Positions 35,813-49,596 of a DNA stretch of 64,000 nt are shown here, piece by piece. The translations under genes and the position numbers were made by a program. The notes under the pieces were generated by a model, which saw only the letters and a program-made list of their open reading frames with translations, searched no databases and had not been told where the DNA came from. This DNA is from Nageia nagi. Its lineage: Eukaryota; Pinophyta. Location: NCBI GenBank assembly GCA_050084985.1, contig JBITNC010000001.1:98828001-98892000 (forward strand), in the 5' to 3' direction. How positions within the stretch are numbered: position 1 is the stretch's first letter; each line of letters starts with the position of its first letter.

Positions 35813-36661
35813 TGTTGCAATGAAAATTGAGCTGGAATGTAGAATAACATAAAATACAATTATTCTTCAATCTTCATTGAACCTCAAATTATATAACATA
35901 GATAGACATGTTGTAATTGCAAAATGATATTCAATCTTAGTTCAAACTACAATTTGCCCTTAGAAGGGACTTTTACAAATGCTATGTGCCAAAATAAAGA
36001 GTATTAAATCTTCATTATTTTTGAGTTGCTTGCTTCTTCCCTTGGTATGAGCAACCTGTAAATCCTACACACATGCAAAAGACAATAACATCAAAGCATC
36101 TATGTATGACAAGTATTAAAATGAAACTAGCATAAAATAATAAAATGTATAAGCTCACAAGATTTTGGCAACATTACCCTACTTCAAAAATGGGTTCAAT
36201 TGGGGTCCATATTGCTTTGTATTGGCTTATGTTTATAGATTTTGGATGAGATGTTTCAAGGCTGGTAAGAGAAAGTGAATAGCCACCGTAGGTCGTAACT
36301 GACCCCCTCTATCCACCTCATCTTGGAGAAACGAAGTGTTCCAACTTCCTTTTGCTATTTTGGCTTCTATTCGGCTGTTACAGAGTCACCGGCGTTTGGA
36401 GGTCGAACACCGGCGACTAGCTCAAAACGTCGGCGTTTATAGGCAAACGCCAGCGACTGGTTAACAATTTTATAAGAACATTAAAACGACCACCAAATAG
36501 TCAATTTTTATCAAAAAGGGGTCATGTGACCACTCGTTTTGCATGTACTTGATGAGAGCTATCCAATAATGAAGTTTTCAAGCTTATTTGAGGCTTGTAT
36601 AAAGAGTTATGATTATTTCAATGTTTACTAGTTAAAAAGGGGACTTTTTTAGGTGTCTACA
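35813..36661 (-). repeat. Element E left LTR (a), the 3' LTR
   Basis: 849 bp, plus-strand ends TGTTGCAAT and GTGTCTACA. It contains a CG-bearing cluster at 36385-36460 (CACCGGCGTTTGG and its reverse forms). In its last ~300 bp it differs from LTR (c) at about 20 positions and from LTR (b) at about 37 by hand count. Confidence 0.92.
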
Positions 36662-37320
36662 TTTTGCCCCTTTTTGAAATTATCAACCGAAAATACGGTT
36701 GATGATTTCAAAAACATAGAATGGGAGGCTTTGTTGTTTGATTATTTGTTGTTGCTTTTTTATGATATAAGTTTTGACTCATTTTCTTAAATGAATCAAA
36801 ATTTTGATTTATCAAATTATGATAAAATGTGTTTTCATTTTACATTTGATGTAGTTTTGAAAACAAATTTGAATATACTTCAAAAGTGATTATTTTTGGT
36901 ATGACAATGTGTTGAGCTTGTGTGACAGCTAGATGACATTTCTGTTATGTTGTTCTACATGTCTAAGTGCACATGTACCGTATAAGTCCTTTTTAGTATA
37001 TGGGTTTGGATGGTGTTGTCCTTTGTCCTGACAACGAGGTTTCAAGATGATCTCCTATAATAATGATACATCACATTTTATCTTCTTTGATATTTGTAAA
37101 TGTTAACAATATTTTTAAGAAATATCATCAAAATCTTTTTCGTATAAAGCTTAAGATCTTTTAGTAGGATATAATTATAGCTTCTCCAAATCAAAACTTG
37201 TTATTTATACATATTTCATCATCCGATGTTGTCATGAGGATAGCCCTTGCCATGGCTGAATATGATTTTTTAACTTTTGCAATTGATACATTTTGAAAAT
37301 GATATTGTAATACATCAAAA

Positions 37321-37590
37321 ACTACACTTGTGTCCATCTCCATACTGTGTGTTGTTTATGGTAGTTGCATGACAAGACTCTAGTTTGTCTCTGCATACCG
37401 AAGCGAGTATGTGATGGTAAGCTTATTTGATGTATACAATTTTAAGATAGTGATGTTGTATATCAAAACTTCACTTGTGTTTATCTCCATACTGTGTGCT
37501 GTTTATGGCAGTTGCATGACAAAACTCTAGTTTGTCTATACATGCCAAAGCGAGTATGTGATAGGAAGCTTGTTTTGTATATACAAGTCA
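37321..37590. repeat. ~135-bp tandem repeat, two units
   Basis: Each unit contains ACTTGTGT.CATCTCCATACT, a TAGTTGCATGACAA-like stretch and AGCGAGTATGTGAT. The same pair is in interior 2 near 45790-46060. Confidence 0.75.
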
Positions 37591-39469
37591 TCTTCCATTT
37601 TTCTCTACTTTTGACCCAGCAGAATGGGTTTCGTGATGATCTTTTGCATAAGTCTTTTTAGAATCATATTGAGCATAAACATCTTATTTCAGGTTATAGG
37701 CAATCCTAATTACCTTAATCGTGAGTAGACATATAACTTTCAATTTTCTAATTAACAATGTTTTGAGTACATTTTAAGAGAGAAGTAGCCATGGTCTTAC
37801 TAAGTGATCATGAGCTTACTATGTGATTGTAGTGCTTTTCTTAGCATTATGGCCCCTTTTGAACTGTCTAATGATGTCAGTGACGATGATGATAGACTAT
37901 TCAAAAAACTAATACATATTAGTTAGTGAATAAATAAGATGAATGTATGAATGATTCTAACCTTATTGTTTCAATCATTTATAGGTGAACATAAGGTTTG
38001 ATTTTAGGTCATGGGAAGTTGTATTTATCCCAATTATCCAAGTATGATTTCTTGATCTTTGCAATTGAAGTATTTTGAACACACGTTGGTTGTGCACCAA
38101 ATAGGTACTAAAGGCTTGTTTCCATATATCATTACATGGGTGTCTTGTGTTTATCCCAAGGAATGTATGGAGCCGAGTCAAGTATATGACATGAAGTCCC
38201 CTTTGTGTGCACTAATTTAAATTTTGATTATTATATTATTACTTTAGAAAGGTAGGTTTTACAAAAACCATTAGAATCATGTTTTTTGATGACTAGGGTT
38301 TCCTAAATACGTATAATAATAAGTGATGACTAAACATGCATAACATGACATATGATTTGACCAAAGAAGTTTGTGATTCATTGTAAGATCATAAACAATA
38401 CATGGTGTTTGTCCTATCAAGGATTCATGATGAAATTATTCATGATCGAGTTTGCATATTTATTGCATGATGTGGTGAGCAAACATAGTCATGTATCTTA
38501 AGAAGATACAAAAAAACTAATATGTTATCATTGTAGACTTATACAAATACCCTTAGACTCATAAGTAGGTGATAATATACTTGAGGTTGGTAAGTGGTTA
38601 AGTCAAGACTCGTACACTTGAGTTTATTAACTTATGTATGAATATTTTAAATCTTGATTTTGTTGGTTGATAATAGAGGCAAATGATTTGCTTTGGGTCA
38701 TGGACAATCATAGTTGCCCCAAGTTATAATCAAACATAAAATTTTGAATTTTCGCAATCAAAGTATTTTGAAAATAAGTTCTACATTTTACTAAGTACTC
38801 ATGCTTGTCTACAACACGCTATTTTATGGAACACTGTATTCCATAGGCTCTATGCCATTAGCATGTATGTGACATGGAGTCCTTTCAAAGTAGATAACAT
38901 TTTAATGTTTGATAATTTTGGTATTTGCCCCAGCAGAATGGGTTTCATGATCATTTCTTGCGGAAATCATTAGAAATATGTTTTTCCATGATTGAGGTTT
39001 TTTGTTGAACATGACTTGAAAACAAGACAAATGCATTCTACCTCATTTATTGAGATGATGATACAAACTCAAGTTTACTACAAGGATCAACATAATGATA
39101 GATGATTGTATTATGTATTTTATTATTCATTCTTAAGACATTTAAAAGCATGATTATTAGACTTTAATCATGAATGTACTTTGATGTGCTACACATTGAT
39201 GGTGTATCTCAAGATTGAATAAGTTTTTCAATTATTGTTATTAGTTTTATTATTATTTCAATCATTGATGTTGATTTGGATATTATTAAATATCTTCAAA
39301 TTTAGGGATAATGATTTGAAAAATTGCAGTATTAGATTGTATCATTTATCAAACTTGGCTACTAATACTTTTTATTTTATGATAACATGTACAAAGGATA
39401 TGGAACAAGGTGTAGCACACATTCAATTTATGGGTAGATGATAATGAATGGAAAGGGAATAAGAACATC

Positions 39470-39830
39470 GACTTCCAATTCAAAGGGAAGAGCAATTTCT
39501 TACTCTCGATCCCCAGGAATGATGGAAGCTTTTTAACGATGTTCTAAGGGGTTGAAATGGATGGGATATGATAGGAAAAGAACATTGAATTCCAATTCAA
39601 TGGGGAGAACAATTTCTTATTCTCGATCCCAAAGAATAATGGAAGCTATAAAATTTAACAATGTTCTAGGGTTGACTTTTATCAATCTACTATGGGCAAT
39701 TTCTTGCTTAAACTTGTAGATAAGAATAGAAGCAAAAGGTTTTAACAACAACAATGTTGACTCCCATATTAATGGGGAGAGCAATTACTCACTCTTTTTC
39801 TCAAATAATATGGAAGCACCTCCAATTTAA
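39470..39830. repeat. Three-unit repeat with polypurine-like core
   Basis: Units start at 39470, 39587 and 39759 (spacing 117 and 172). Each has GA.TCC.ATT, a purine run like AATGGGGAGA and GATCCC..GAATGATGGAAGC-like text. It is repeated in interior 2 from about 47,940. Confidence 0.7.
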
Positions 39831-41440
39831 TAATCGATAAAGATGGATTAGGAAATATATGGATGTTGGATAATAAAACATGAAAGTTGGTATAGTATAA
39901 TGTGTATGGGGTGGTGGTGGATGTTAATATGAAAATAGTATAACAAATGAATAGACATAGGATGTATTGAGTATTTAGAGAGATAAAATAATCAACTCAT
40001 CAAGGCATTGATAAACATAAGTGTAATATTAATTACTATGTAATAATAAATAGTATGGGATGGAGGCATGGGATGATGAAGAAATGTAATGATCGTAATA
40101 TTCAAGTTGACCATATTAACCAATCATCATTAGATTTTTCCTTCTTTAGATGATATAAAACAAATTCATGATGTTCTCAAAATTATCATAGACTCATGTG
40201 TGTGCAATGATGTTCATTTCCATCTCTAGACAATCTCAAACTAAATGTCACAAGAGCATAAAATATATAAGCTAGTTCATCCATATGAAACGTACAGAGG
40301 TCCATAGGAAAGAAGGTCGCTAACCACTATGGACATGTCTCCACTCGTAAGGTATGCCCCATTTCCAGATAGGTGTCCATAGCCCCGATGAGGATTAACC
40401 CCTCGATCTCACTACAACCTTGCTCTACTGCCAGTCAGGCATCTATAGCCCTGGTAGAGGATATTGTAATCACCCAAGAATCATTGATATGATGCAGTAA
40501 TTCTTTTTTCTTTTTTTTGTCATATCTTTTCTCTTTCTTTTCTTCCTTTTTTTTTGTCTCTTTTCACCTCTTTTTTTTTTTAAAAAAACTATCAAATGAT
40601 TTTTGGGTTCGAGATGAAGCGAATAATAGGATGAACATGTAATACTTTCGCTAGAAATCATGCTCTTGTAACACCTCATTCTTGACTGTTTTAAGATTAT
40701 TTAAATGTGAAGATGTGTATGAGTCTATAATAACCTTAAGTGTATCATAATCATGTTTGTTTATCATCCAAAATTTCAGAAATTTCATGATGAAGGTTGG
40801 TAAAGTCAATAAGAATATTAATTTCATAAACTATTTCTTTTACAATAAGTATTAAACATATTTGTAAAATGGTATGGAAGTGATCATGGATAATGTATAG
40901 TATATATGCCTTGATGAATTGTTAGAATATAATCTAATACTCAAATATTCCAACATAATGGGGGATGAATATGAGGTGGAAAAAGGGGAAGACATGGAAA
41001 TGCAATAAACATATTATAACTTATTTTAAAATCAGATATGATCATTTTAGTTTTTAATCATATTTTGATGTTTGTGTGATTTCTAAATCATGTTTTGATG
41101 ATGATTTTTTTTTTTTTTTTTTTGATGGAGGGAAATTGCCCCAATGTGATCTATGTAAAACATGAGGAAATCAAAAGTAAGATGGGGGACGGCTGCCCCA
41201 ATGTGAATGATGTGACGGAGATTGAATATCCTTACGCAAATAACATAATTCATCATTGTTTAATTATGTGGAATGTATGTATGTATTTTGTAAATGATGT
41301 AAATTGTTATCTGTCAATAAAGGTATATCTACTTCAAACCATCTATCATCCATCAAATCATGAAGGGCATGATTTAATTGGTGGCAATGTTTAGTATCAT
41401 GCCCCAATTGGTGATGATAAACATGATGTCCATACTTATT

Positions 41441-42140
41441 CTATTTTATTGACTTAGGCTTTAGGTTTTCTTTCATTATATGATCTACCACCCTCTTAGG
41501 TTGTTCCAAAGATTGAATTCCATCATTGTAATCATATTTGGATTTTAATTCCCATCTCATATCTTTATGATTATGCACTTGCCTAGCAAAGATGGATGAT
41601 GATTTCCCCTTTGAATTTTGCATAGGAGGTTTCATTTTTGATGATTTTGTAATATTATAATGTGAGTATGGATTTTCATCTCTTCGTACACAATGGAGTA
41701 CTCCCTCATGAATGTATTTTAGACAACCATGAAATGTAGATGGGACACATTCCATTTCTTGAATCCATGGTCTACCTAAAAGAATATTATATTGTTCAAT
41801 GTTTCCTTCGATGATATAGAATGATGTTTGTATCATCTTACATCCAATGGTGATGGGTAACACTATTGATCCTATTGTTGAACATAAGGCATTATTAAAT
41901 GCTTTTATTTGTAATGATGGTAAAGAAATATGAGAAAGGAAGATTCAATTTGTGATATGCTGATGTAAATATGATATTGACATCTGACCCTTCATCTATT
42001 AATATTCTCTTAACAATTTTACCATTTACTTTACCGATGACATGGAGAGGTGGATCTAACCCTTGAGGTCCCTTGTTTGATTGTCTCTCATGGTCATAAA
42101 AAGAAATTATAGGCTGATGTATCAATGGAGGAACTTGCAT
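41441..42140 (-). pseudogene. Element E interior 1 protease remnant
   Basis: Aspartic protease. The minus-strand frame from 42140 reads toward ILIDEGSDVNII, the active-site block of Tat-type elements (usually D-x-G-S), then hits a frameshift near 41,890. The frame from 41863 gives the second block ILLGRPWIQEMECVPSTFH, typical of this protease family. After the protease comes a His-rich segment rather than RT. Confidence 0.75.
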
Positions 42141-42249
42141 TTTGGATTTTTGATTACATGATATATCAATTTATTTTTCTTGTATGTTTTGAGTTCCAGT
42201 ATCAACTCCAACTATTCTTATAATAGGTTGATTACTTGGATTCTAGGTG

Positions 42250-44311
42250 TGTGTCACTTGACTATAATTAGGTACAATAGATACCGTTTTACTTAGCATG
42301 AAGGAAGAGAGTCTTGATGATTTTTTAAATTTTGATCTGAAATAGAAGTATGGTCTTCAACTTCCAAGTTATTATCTTTGATTGAGTTTTGAGTTCTATT
42401 TCTAAATGCTAGACAATTTTTTGTACTATGACCCCTTTGATGGTGATAATTACAATACTCATTTTTGTTATATTTTTCTTTCCTCGTAATTTTTATTTCA
42501 CTGTATTCAATCTTGACCTTCTCAATTATAACTGTGTGAGCAATAACTTCTTCGAGAGTATTATATCATTGGATTTGTAATATACTAGCTATAGGCCTTA
42601 AACAATTTTGACTGAATAATTTAACTAACTTCTCCTGAGGTAAGGTATAGGGCATGCTATAGAGTATATCCCTCCACCGTGAAACAAAGTCAACAATTGA
42701 TTCATTCTGAGATTGTTTTAGTTCTACAAGATCCGTAATAGAAGATTCCTCTTTGATATAAATCCTAAAATGGTGTAAGAACAAGTTTGCCAATTGAGTA
42801 AATGAATAAATACTATGTCGTGGTAAATTATTATACCATTCCAGGGCTTGAGATGCAAGCATCATGGGGAACAAATGTAACATCAAATCCTCATCGTTAG
42901 AAATGAGGTAATTTGAAAACTTAAACCACCTTAAATGTTCCTTAGGATCTTTATTTCCTGTAAAAGGAATTATCTTAGGCATTTCAAAGTTGTAAGGTAA
43001 TTTCTTCTTAGGGACACTTGGATGGATGGGTTCATTGCAAATATTATCATATGTCAACTTCTGGAACCTTGATATGTTCATTTCTATACTCATGAAATCT
43101 TTCATGAAATCTTCTAATTCTTTATCTATCCAACCACCCTAAGGATGTTTTCGGTATCTTCTATGATTGGTATTTCTTTTTGACTTTAGATCTAAATTAT
43201 AAGATTCATCATTAGAAGAAGATCTTGATAAAAATGATGAAGATGATAATGATGGAAGATTAGAAGGTAAATGATGCCGTTGCATTGGATTTTTAAGAGT
43301 TGTAGATGGTTGTACTTTATTTTGTTGAGACTTCTCATGAAGTAACCAACTATCTTGAACTTCTTGTTTTACCTTATCAAAAGTTTGTCGTTGTTTGTCA
43401 AGCTCTTGCTTTTCTTTTTCGTTGAGTTCTATATTCTTTTCCTTAAGTTTGGCTTCCTCTTTTAACTTACTTTGAACATCTTCATATCTTTTACTAAAGT
43501 TTATAGTTTCTTCATAATCTCTCTCTATGTGTTTTCTCTTTGCCTCCAACTCCACAAAAGAGGGTATCTCTCCTACCCTGAATTGTTTAGCTAAAGCTTT
43601 TCTACATTTTTCTTGCGATGAGGGTTTTTCACGGGAGTAAGGATCATAGAAGAATTTGTTTGAGATCTTACTTTGAGGAGTTGTTTGTGAGGTTCTTACT
43701 GAATACAAGGTCATTCTATCAAAATCTTCCATACAAGACCTAGCCCTATGAAGTGTTTTTTGATAGGTGGGGTCAGTTATCCTAGCTTGTGAAGAGGGGC
43801 TTTGAGGTTGATAATCTAAGCTTTCGAGAGGCAATTATCTTTGTTGATTAGAGTAAGAGTCTTGATATCTCCATACTTGGTGATTAAGAGGTGATGATAA
43901 TTGTACCCAAGCTTGACTCTTTTGGTTTACATAAGTTTTTACATCATGCTTTTGTCTTATCTCTTCTTGTCTCATTTTGTCAACAAACTCATTGAAGGTT
44001 TTGTCATGTTGATCGTGAGAATAACATGCTTGTTGTTGTTTATGGGATTCCCTTTGCAAAATATTCTTAGCTTTTTCATCATAGCAAATATTCCTAAGTA
44101 ATTTATTTGTTGTAGGGCTATCTTCTTTTTCACATTCCCAATTTTTCATCAAGCTAGTTTGATATTTTGAAGGTGTTTTTAGTGGGTTCGAACAACATTC
44201 ATCCTCATAAAACTTTGTATCATTATCATGATGTGTTGTTTCCCCACATGGATGTTCATTACTAAGCTCATGTGTGTTAGCTTTGGAGATTTTATTTTTA
44301 TATTTTTGCAA
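42250..44311 (-). pseudogene. Element E interior 1 gag remnant, 5' truncated
   Basis: Gag capsid polyprotein, read right to left. The first part (44311-43835) is acidic and low-complexity. The next (43834-43139) holds a long Glu/Lys coiled coil, KLKEEAKLKEKNIELNEK in style, then a Ser-rich stretch. The capsid core (43105-42566) contains PKIIPFTGNKDPKEHLRWF and SQALEWYNNLPRHSIYSF, the Retrotrans_gag signature. A zinc-knuckle region lies near 42400-42550. The frame starts abruptly at LTR (b): in interior 2 the same gag extends about 220 residues further upstream, so this copy lost the primer site, leader and gag N-terminus. Confidence 0.82.
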
Positions 44312-45153
44312 TGAAAATTGAGCTGGAATATAGAATAAAATAAAATAAAATTATTCTTCAATCTTCATTGAACCTCAAATTATATAACATAGATAGACAT
44401 GTTGTAATTGTAAAATGATATTCAATCTCAATTCAAACTACAATTTTCCCTTAGAAGGGACTTTTACAAATGCTATGTGCCAAAATAAAGAGTATTAAAT
44501 CTTCATTGTTTTTTGAGTTGCTTGCTTCTTCCCTTGATATGAGCAACCTGTAAGTCTTACACACATGCAAAAGATAATAACATCAAAGCATCTATGCATG
44601 ACAAGTATTAAAATGAAACTAGCATAAAACAATAAAATATATAAGTTCACAAGATTTTGGCAGCATTACCCTACTTCAAAAATGGGTTCAATTGGGGTCC
44701 ATATTGCTTTGTATTGGCTTATGTTTATAGATTTTGGATGAGATGTTTCGAGGCTGGTAAGAGGAAGTGAACAGCCATTGTAGATCGTAACTGACCTCCT
44801 CTATCCACCTCATCTTGGAGAAACAAAGCGTTCCAACTTCCTTTTACTATTTTGGCTTCTATTCAAATGTTATAGAGTCATCGACATTTGGAGGTCGAAT
44901 GCTGGTGACTGGCTTAAAATGCCAGCGTTTCAAGGCGAACGCTGGCGACTAGTTAACAATTTTATAACAATATTAAAATGATCGCCAAATAGTCAATTTT
45001 TATCGAAAAGGGGTCATGTGACCACTTGTTTTGCATGTACTCGATGAGAGCTATCCAATAATAAAATTTTCAAGGTTTTTTGAAGCTTGTATAAAGAGTT
45101 ATGATTATTTCAATGTTTACTAGTTAAGAAGGGGACATTTTTAGGTGTCTACA
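44304..45153 (-). repeat. Element E middle LTR (b)
   Basis: About 850 bp, same orientation as the outer LTRs but more diverged from both. Its left terminus lacks an intact TGTT and is fused to gag sequence (TATATTTTT then GCAATG). Its right terminus is intact and followed by the polypurine tract of interior 2. Confidence 0.9.
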
Positions 45154-48100
45154 TTTTGCCCCTTTTTGAATTATCAACTGAAAATGCGGTTGATAATTTC
45201 AAAAACATAGAATGAGAAGCTTTGTTGCTTGATTGTGATATAAGTTTTGACTCAATTTCTTAAATGAATCAAAATTTTGATTTATCAAATTATGATAAAA
45301 TGTGTTTTCATTTTACATTTGATGTAGTTTTGAAAACAAATTTGAATATACTTCAGAAGTGACTGTTTTCGGTATGACAATGTGTTGAGCTTATGTGACA
45401 GCTAGATGACATTTCTGTTATGTCATTCTGCATGTCTAAGCACACATGTACCATATAATTCCCCTTTAGTATATGGGTTTGGATGGTGTTGTCCTTTGTC
45501 CCGACAACAGGGTTTCAAGGTGATCTCATGTAACAATGATACATCACATTTTATCTCCTTTGATATTTGTAAATGTTAATGATATTTTTAAGAAATATCA
45601 TCAAAATATTTTTCGCATAAAGCTTAAGATATTTTAGTAGGATATAATTATAGCTTCTCTAAATCAAAACTTATTATATATATACATTTCATCATCTGGT
45701 GTTGTCATGAGGATAGCCCTTGCCATGGCTGAATATGATTTTTTTAACTTTTGTGATTGATACATTTTGAAAATGATATTGTAATACATCAAAACTATAC
45801 TTGTGTCCATCTCCATACTATGTGCTATTTATGGTAGTTGCATGACAAGACTCTAGTTTGTCTCTGCATACCGAAGCGAGTATGTGATGGTAAGCTTATT
45901 TGATGTATACAATTTTGAGATAGTGATGTTGTATATCAAAACTTCACTTGTGTTTACCTCCATATTGTGTGCTATTTATGGCAGTTGCATGACAAAACTC
46001 TAGTTTATCTATGCATGCCGAAGTGAGTATGTGATAGGAAGCTTGTTTTGTATATACAAGTCATCTTCCATTTTTCTCTGCTTTTGACCCAGCAGAATGG
46101 GTTTCATGATGATCTTTTTCATAAGTCTTTTTAGAATCATATTGAGCATAAACATCTTATTTCAGGTTATAGGCAATCCTAATTACCTTAACCGTGAGTA
46201 GACATATAACTTTCAATTTTCTAATTAACAATGTTTTGAGTACATTTTAAGAGAGAAGTAGTCATGGTCTTACTAAGTGATCATGAGCTTACTATGTGAT
46301 TGTAGTGCTTTTCTTAGCATTATGGCCCCTTTTGAACTGTCTAATGATGTCAGTGACGATGATGATAGACTATTCAAAAAACTAATACATATTAGTTAGT
46401 GAACAAATAAGATGAATGTATGAATGATTCTAACCTTATTGTTTCAATCATTTATAGGTGAACATAAGGTTTGATTTTAGGTCATGGGAAGTTGTATTTA
46501 TCCCAATCATCCAAGTATGATTTCTTGATCTTTGCAATTGAAGTATTTTGAACACACGTTGGTTGTGCACCAAATAGGTACTAAAGGCTTGTTCCCATAT
46601 ATCCTTACATGGGTGTCTTGTGTTTATTTCAAGGAATGTATGGAGCCAAGTCAAGTATATGACATTAAATCCCCTTTGTGTGCACTAATTTAAATTTTGA
46701 TTATTATGTTATTACTTTAGAAAGGTAGGTTTTGCAAAAATCATTGGAATCATGTTTTTTGATGACTAGGGTTTCTTGAATACGTATAACAATAAGTGAT
46801 GACTAAACATGCATAACATGACATATGATTTGAACTAAGAAGTTCATGATTCATTGTAAGATCATAAACAATAAATGGTGTTTGTCCTATCAAGGATTCA
46901 TGATGAAATTATTTATGATCGAGTTTGCATGTTTATTGCATGATGTGGTGAGCAAACATAGTCATGTATCTTAAGAAGATACAAGCAAACTAATATGTTA
47001 TCATTGTTGACTTATACAAATACCACTAGACTCATAAGTAGGTGATAATATACTTGAGGTTGGTAAGTGGTTAAGTCAAGACTCGTACACTTGAGTTTAT
47101 TAACTTATGTACGAATATTTTAAATCTTGATTTTGTTAGTTGATAATAGAGGCAAATGATTTGCTTTGGGTCATGGACAATCATAGTTGCCCCAAGTTAT
47201 AATCAAATATAAACTTTTGAATTTTTGCAATCAAAGTATTTTGAAAATAAGTTCTACATTTTACTAAGTACTCATGCTTGTTTACAACATGCTATTTTAT
47301 GGAACACTGTATTCCATAGGCTCTATGCCATTAGCATGTATGTGACGTGGAGTCCTTTCAAAGTAGATAACATTTTAATGTTTGATAATTCTGCTATTTG
47401 CCCAGCAGAATGGGTTTCATGATCATTTCTTGTGAAAATCATTAGAAATATGTTTTTCCATGATTGAGGTTTTTTGTTGAACATGACTTGAAAACAAGAC
47501 AAATGCATTCTACCTCATTTATTGAGATGATGATACAAACTCAAGTTTACTACAAGGATCAACATAATGATAGATGATTGTATTATGTATTTTATTATTC
47601 ATTCTTAAGATATTTAAAAGCATGATTATTAGACTTTAATCATGAATGTACTTTGATGTGCTACACATTGATGGTGTATCGCAAGATTGAATAAGTTTTT
47701 TCGATTATTGTTATCAGTTTTATTGTTATTTCAATCATTGATGTTGATTTGGATATTATTAAATATCTTCAAATTTAGGGATAATGATTTGAAAAATTGC
47801 AGTATTAGATTGTATCATTTATCAAACTTGGCTACTAATACCTTTTATTTTATGATAACATGTACAAAGGATATGGAACAAGGTGTAGCACACATTCAAT
47901 TTATGGGTAGATGATAATGAATGGAGAGGGAATAAGAACATCGACTTCCAATTCAAAGGGAAGAGCAATTTCTTACTCTCGATCCCAAGGAATGATGGAA
48001 GCTTTTTAATGATGTTCTAAGGGGTTGAAATGGATGGTATATGATAGGAAAGGAACATTGACTTCCAATTCAATGGGGAGAACAATTTCTTATTCTCGAT

Positions 48101-49596
48101 CCCAAAGAATAATGGAAGCTATAAAATTTAACAATGTTCTATGATTGACTTTTATCAATCTACTAAGGGCAATTTCTTGCTTAAACTTGTAAATAAGAAT
48201 AGAAACCAAAAGGGTTTAACAACAACAATGTTGACTCCCATATTAATGGGGAGAGAAATTACTCACTCTTTTTCTCAAATAATATGGAAGCACCTCTAAT
48301 TTAATAATTCATAAAGATGGATTAGGAAATATATGGATGTTGGATAATAAAATATGAAAGTTGGTATAGTATAATGTGTATGGGGTGGTGGTGGATGTTA
48401 ATATGAAAATAGTATAACAAATGAATAGACATAGGATGTATTTGAGTATTTAGGGAGATAAACTAATCAACTCATCAAGGCATTGATAAATATAAGTGTA
48501 ATATTAATTACTATGTAATAATAAATAGTATGGGATGGAGGCATGGGATGATGAAGAAATGTAATGATCATAATATTCAAGTTGACCATATTAACCAATC
48601 ACCATTAGATTTTTTCTTCTTTAGATGATATAAAACAAAGTCATGATGTTCTCAAAATTATCATAGACTCATGTGTGTGCAATGATGTTCATTTCCATCT
48701 CTAGACAATCTCAAACTCAATGTCACAAGAGCATAAAATATATAAGCTAGTTCATCCATATGAAACGTACAGAGGTCCATAGGAAAGAAGGTCGCTAACC
48801 AATATGGACATGTCGCCACTCGTAAGGTATGCCCCATTGCCAAACAGGTGCCCATAGCCCCGATGAGGATTAACCCCTCAATCTCGCTATATCCCAAGAA
48901 TCATTGTAGCACTTTCTCCCCTTTTTTTTGTCATCTCTTTTCAACTCTTTTTTTTTTGTCATCTCTTTTCAACTCTCTCTTTTTTTTAAAAACAAAACTA
49001 TCAAATGATTCTTGGGTTTGAGATGAAGCGAATAATAGGATGAACATGTAATACTTTCGCTAGAAATCATGCTTTTGTAACACCTCATTCTTGACTGTTT
49101 TAAGATTATTTAAATGTGAAAATGTGTATGAGTCCATAATAACCCTAAGTGTATCATAATCATGTTTGTTTATCATCCAAAATTTCAAAAATTTCATGAT
49201 GAAGGTTGGTAAAGTCAATAAGAATATTAATTTCATAAACTATCTCTTTTACAATAAGTATTAAACATATTTGTATAATGGTATGGAAGTGATCATGGAT
49301 AATGTATAGTATATATGCCTTGATGAATTGTTAGAATATAATCTAATACTCAAATATTCCAACATAATGGGGGATGAATATGAGGTGGAAAAAAGGAGAA
49401 GACATGGAAATGCAATAAACATATTATAACCTATTTTAAAATCAGATATGATCATTTTAGTTTTTAATCATATTTTGATGTTTGTGTGATTTCTAAATCA
49501 TGTTTTGATAATTTTTTTTTTTGATGGAGGGCAACTACCCCAATGTGATCTATGTATAACATTAGGAGATCAAAAGTAAGATGGGGGACGACTGCC
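45154..49596 (-). other. Element E interior 2: long non-coding 3' region
   Basis: 4.4 kb collinear with interior 1 (36662-41440), including the same tandem repeats and a pyrimidine-rich tract near 48915-48990. No RT or integrase motif in any frame. Sequence identity between copies is high by eye, with small indels. Confidence 0.75.

Larger units (their letters stand above)
36662..41440 (-). other. Element E interior 1: long non-coding 3' region
   Basis: 4.8 kb between the polypurine tract and the protease remnant, where an autonomous element would carry RT, RNase H and integrase. No such motif was found in any frame. It contains tandem repeats (37321-37590 and 39470-39830), a pyrimidine-rich tract at 40498-40583 and a T run at 41107-41123. 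It is collinear with 45154-49596 in interior 2, so this architecture existed before the two copies separated. Confidence 0.75.

Noticed and set aside
40470-40679. Lys/Arg-rich minus-strand frame
   Set aside because: Translation of a pyrimidine-rich tract; not a protein.
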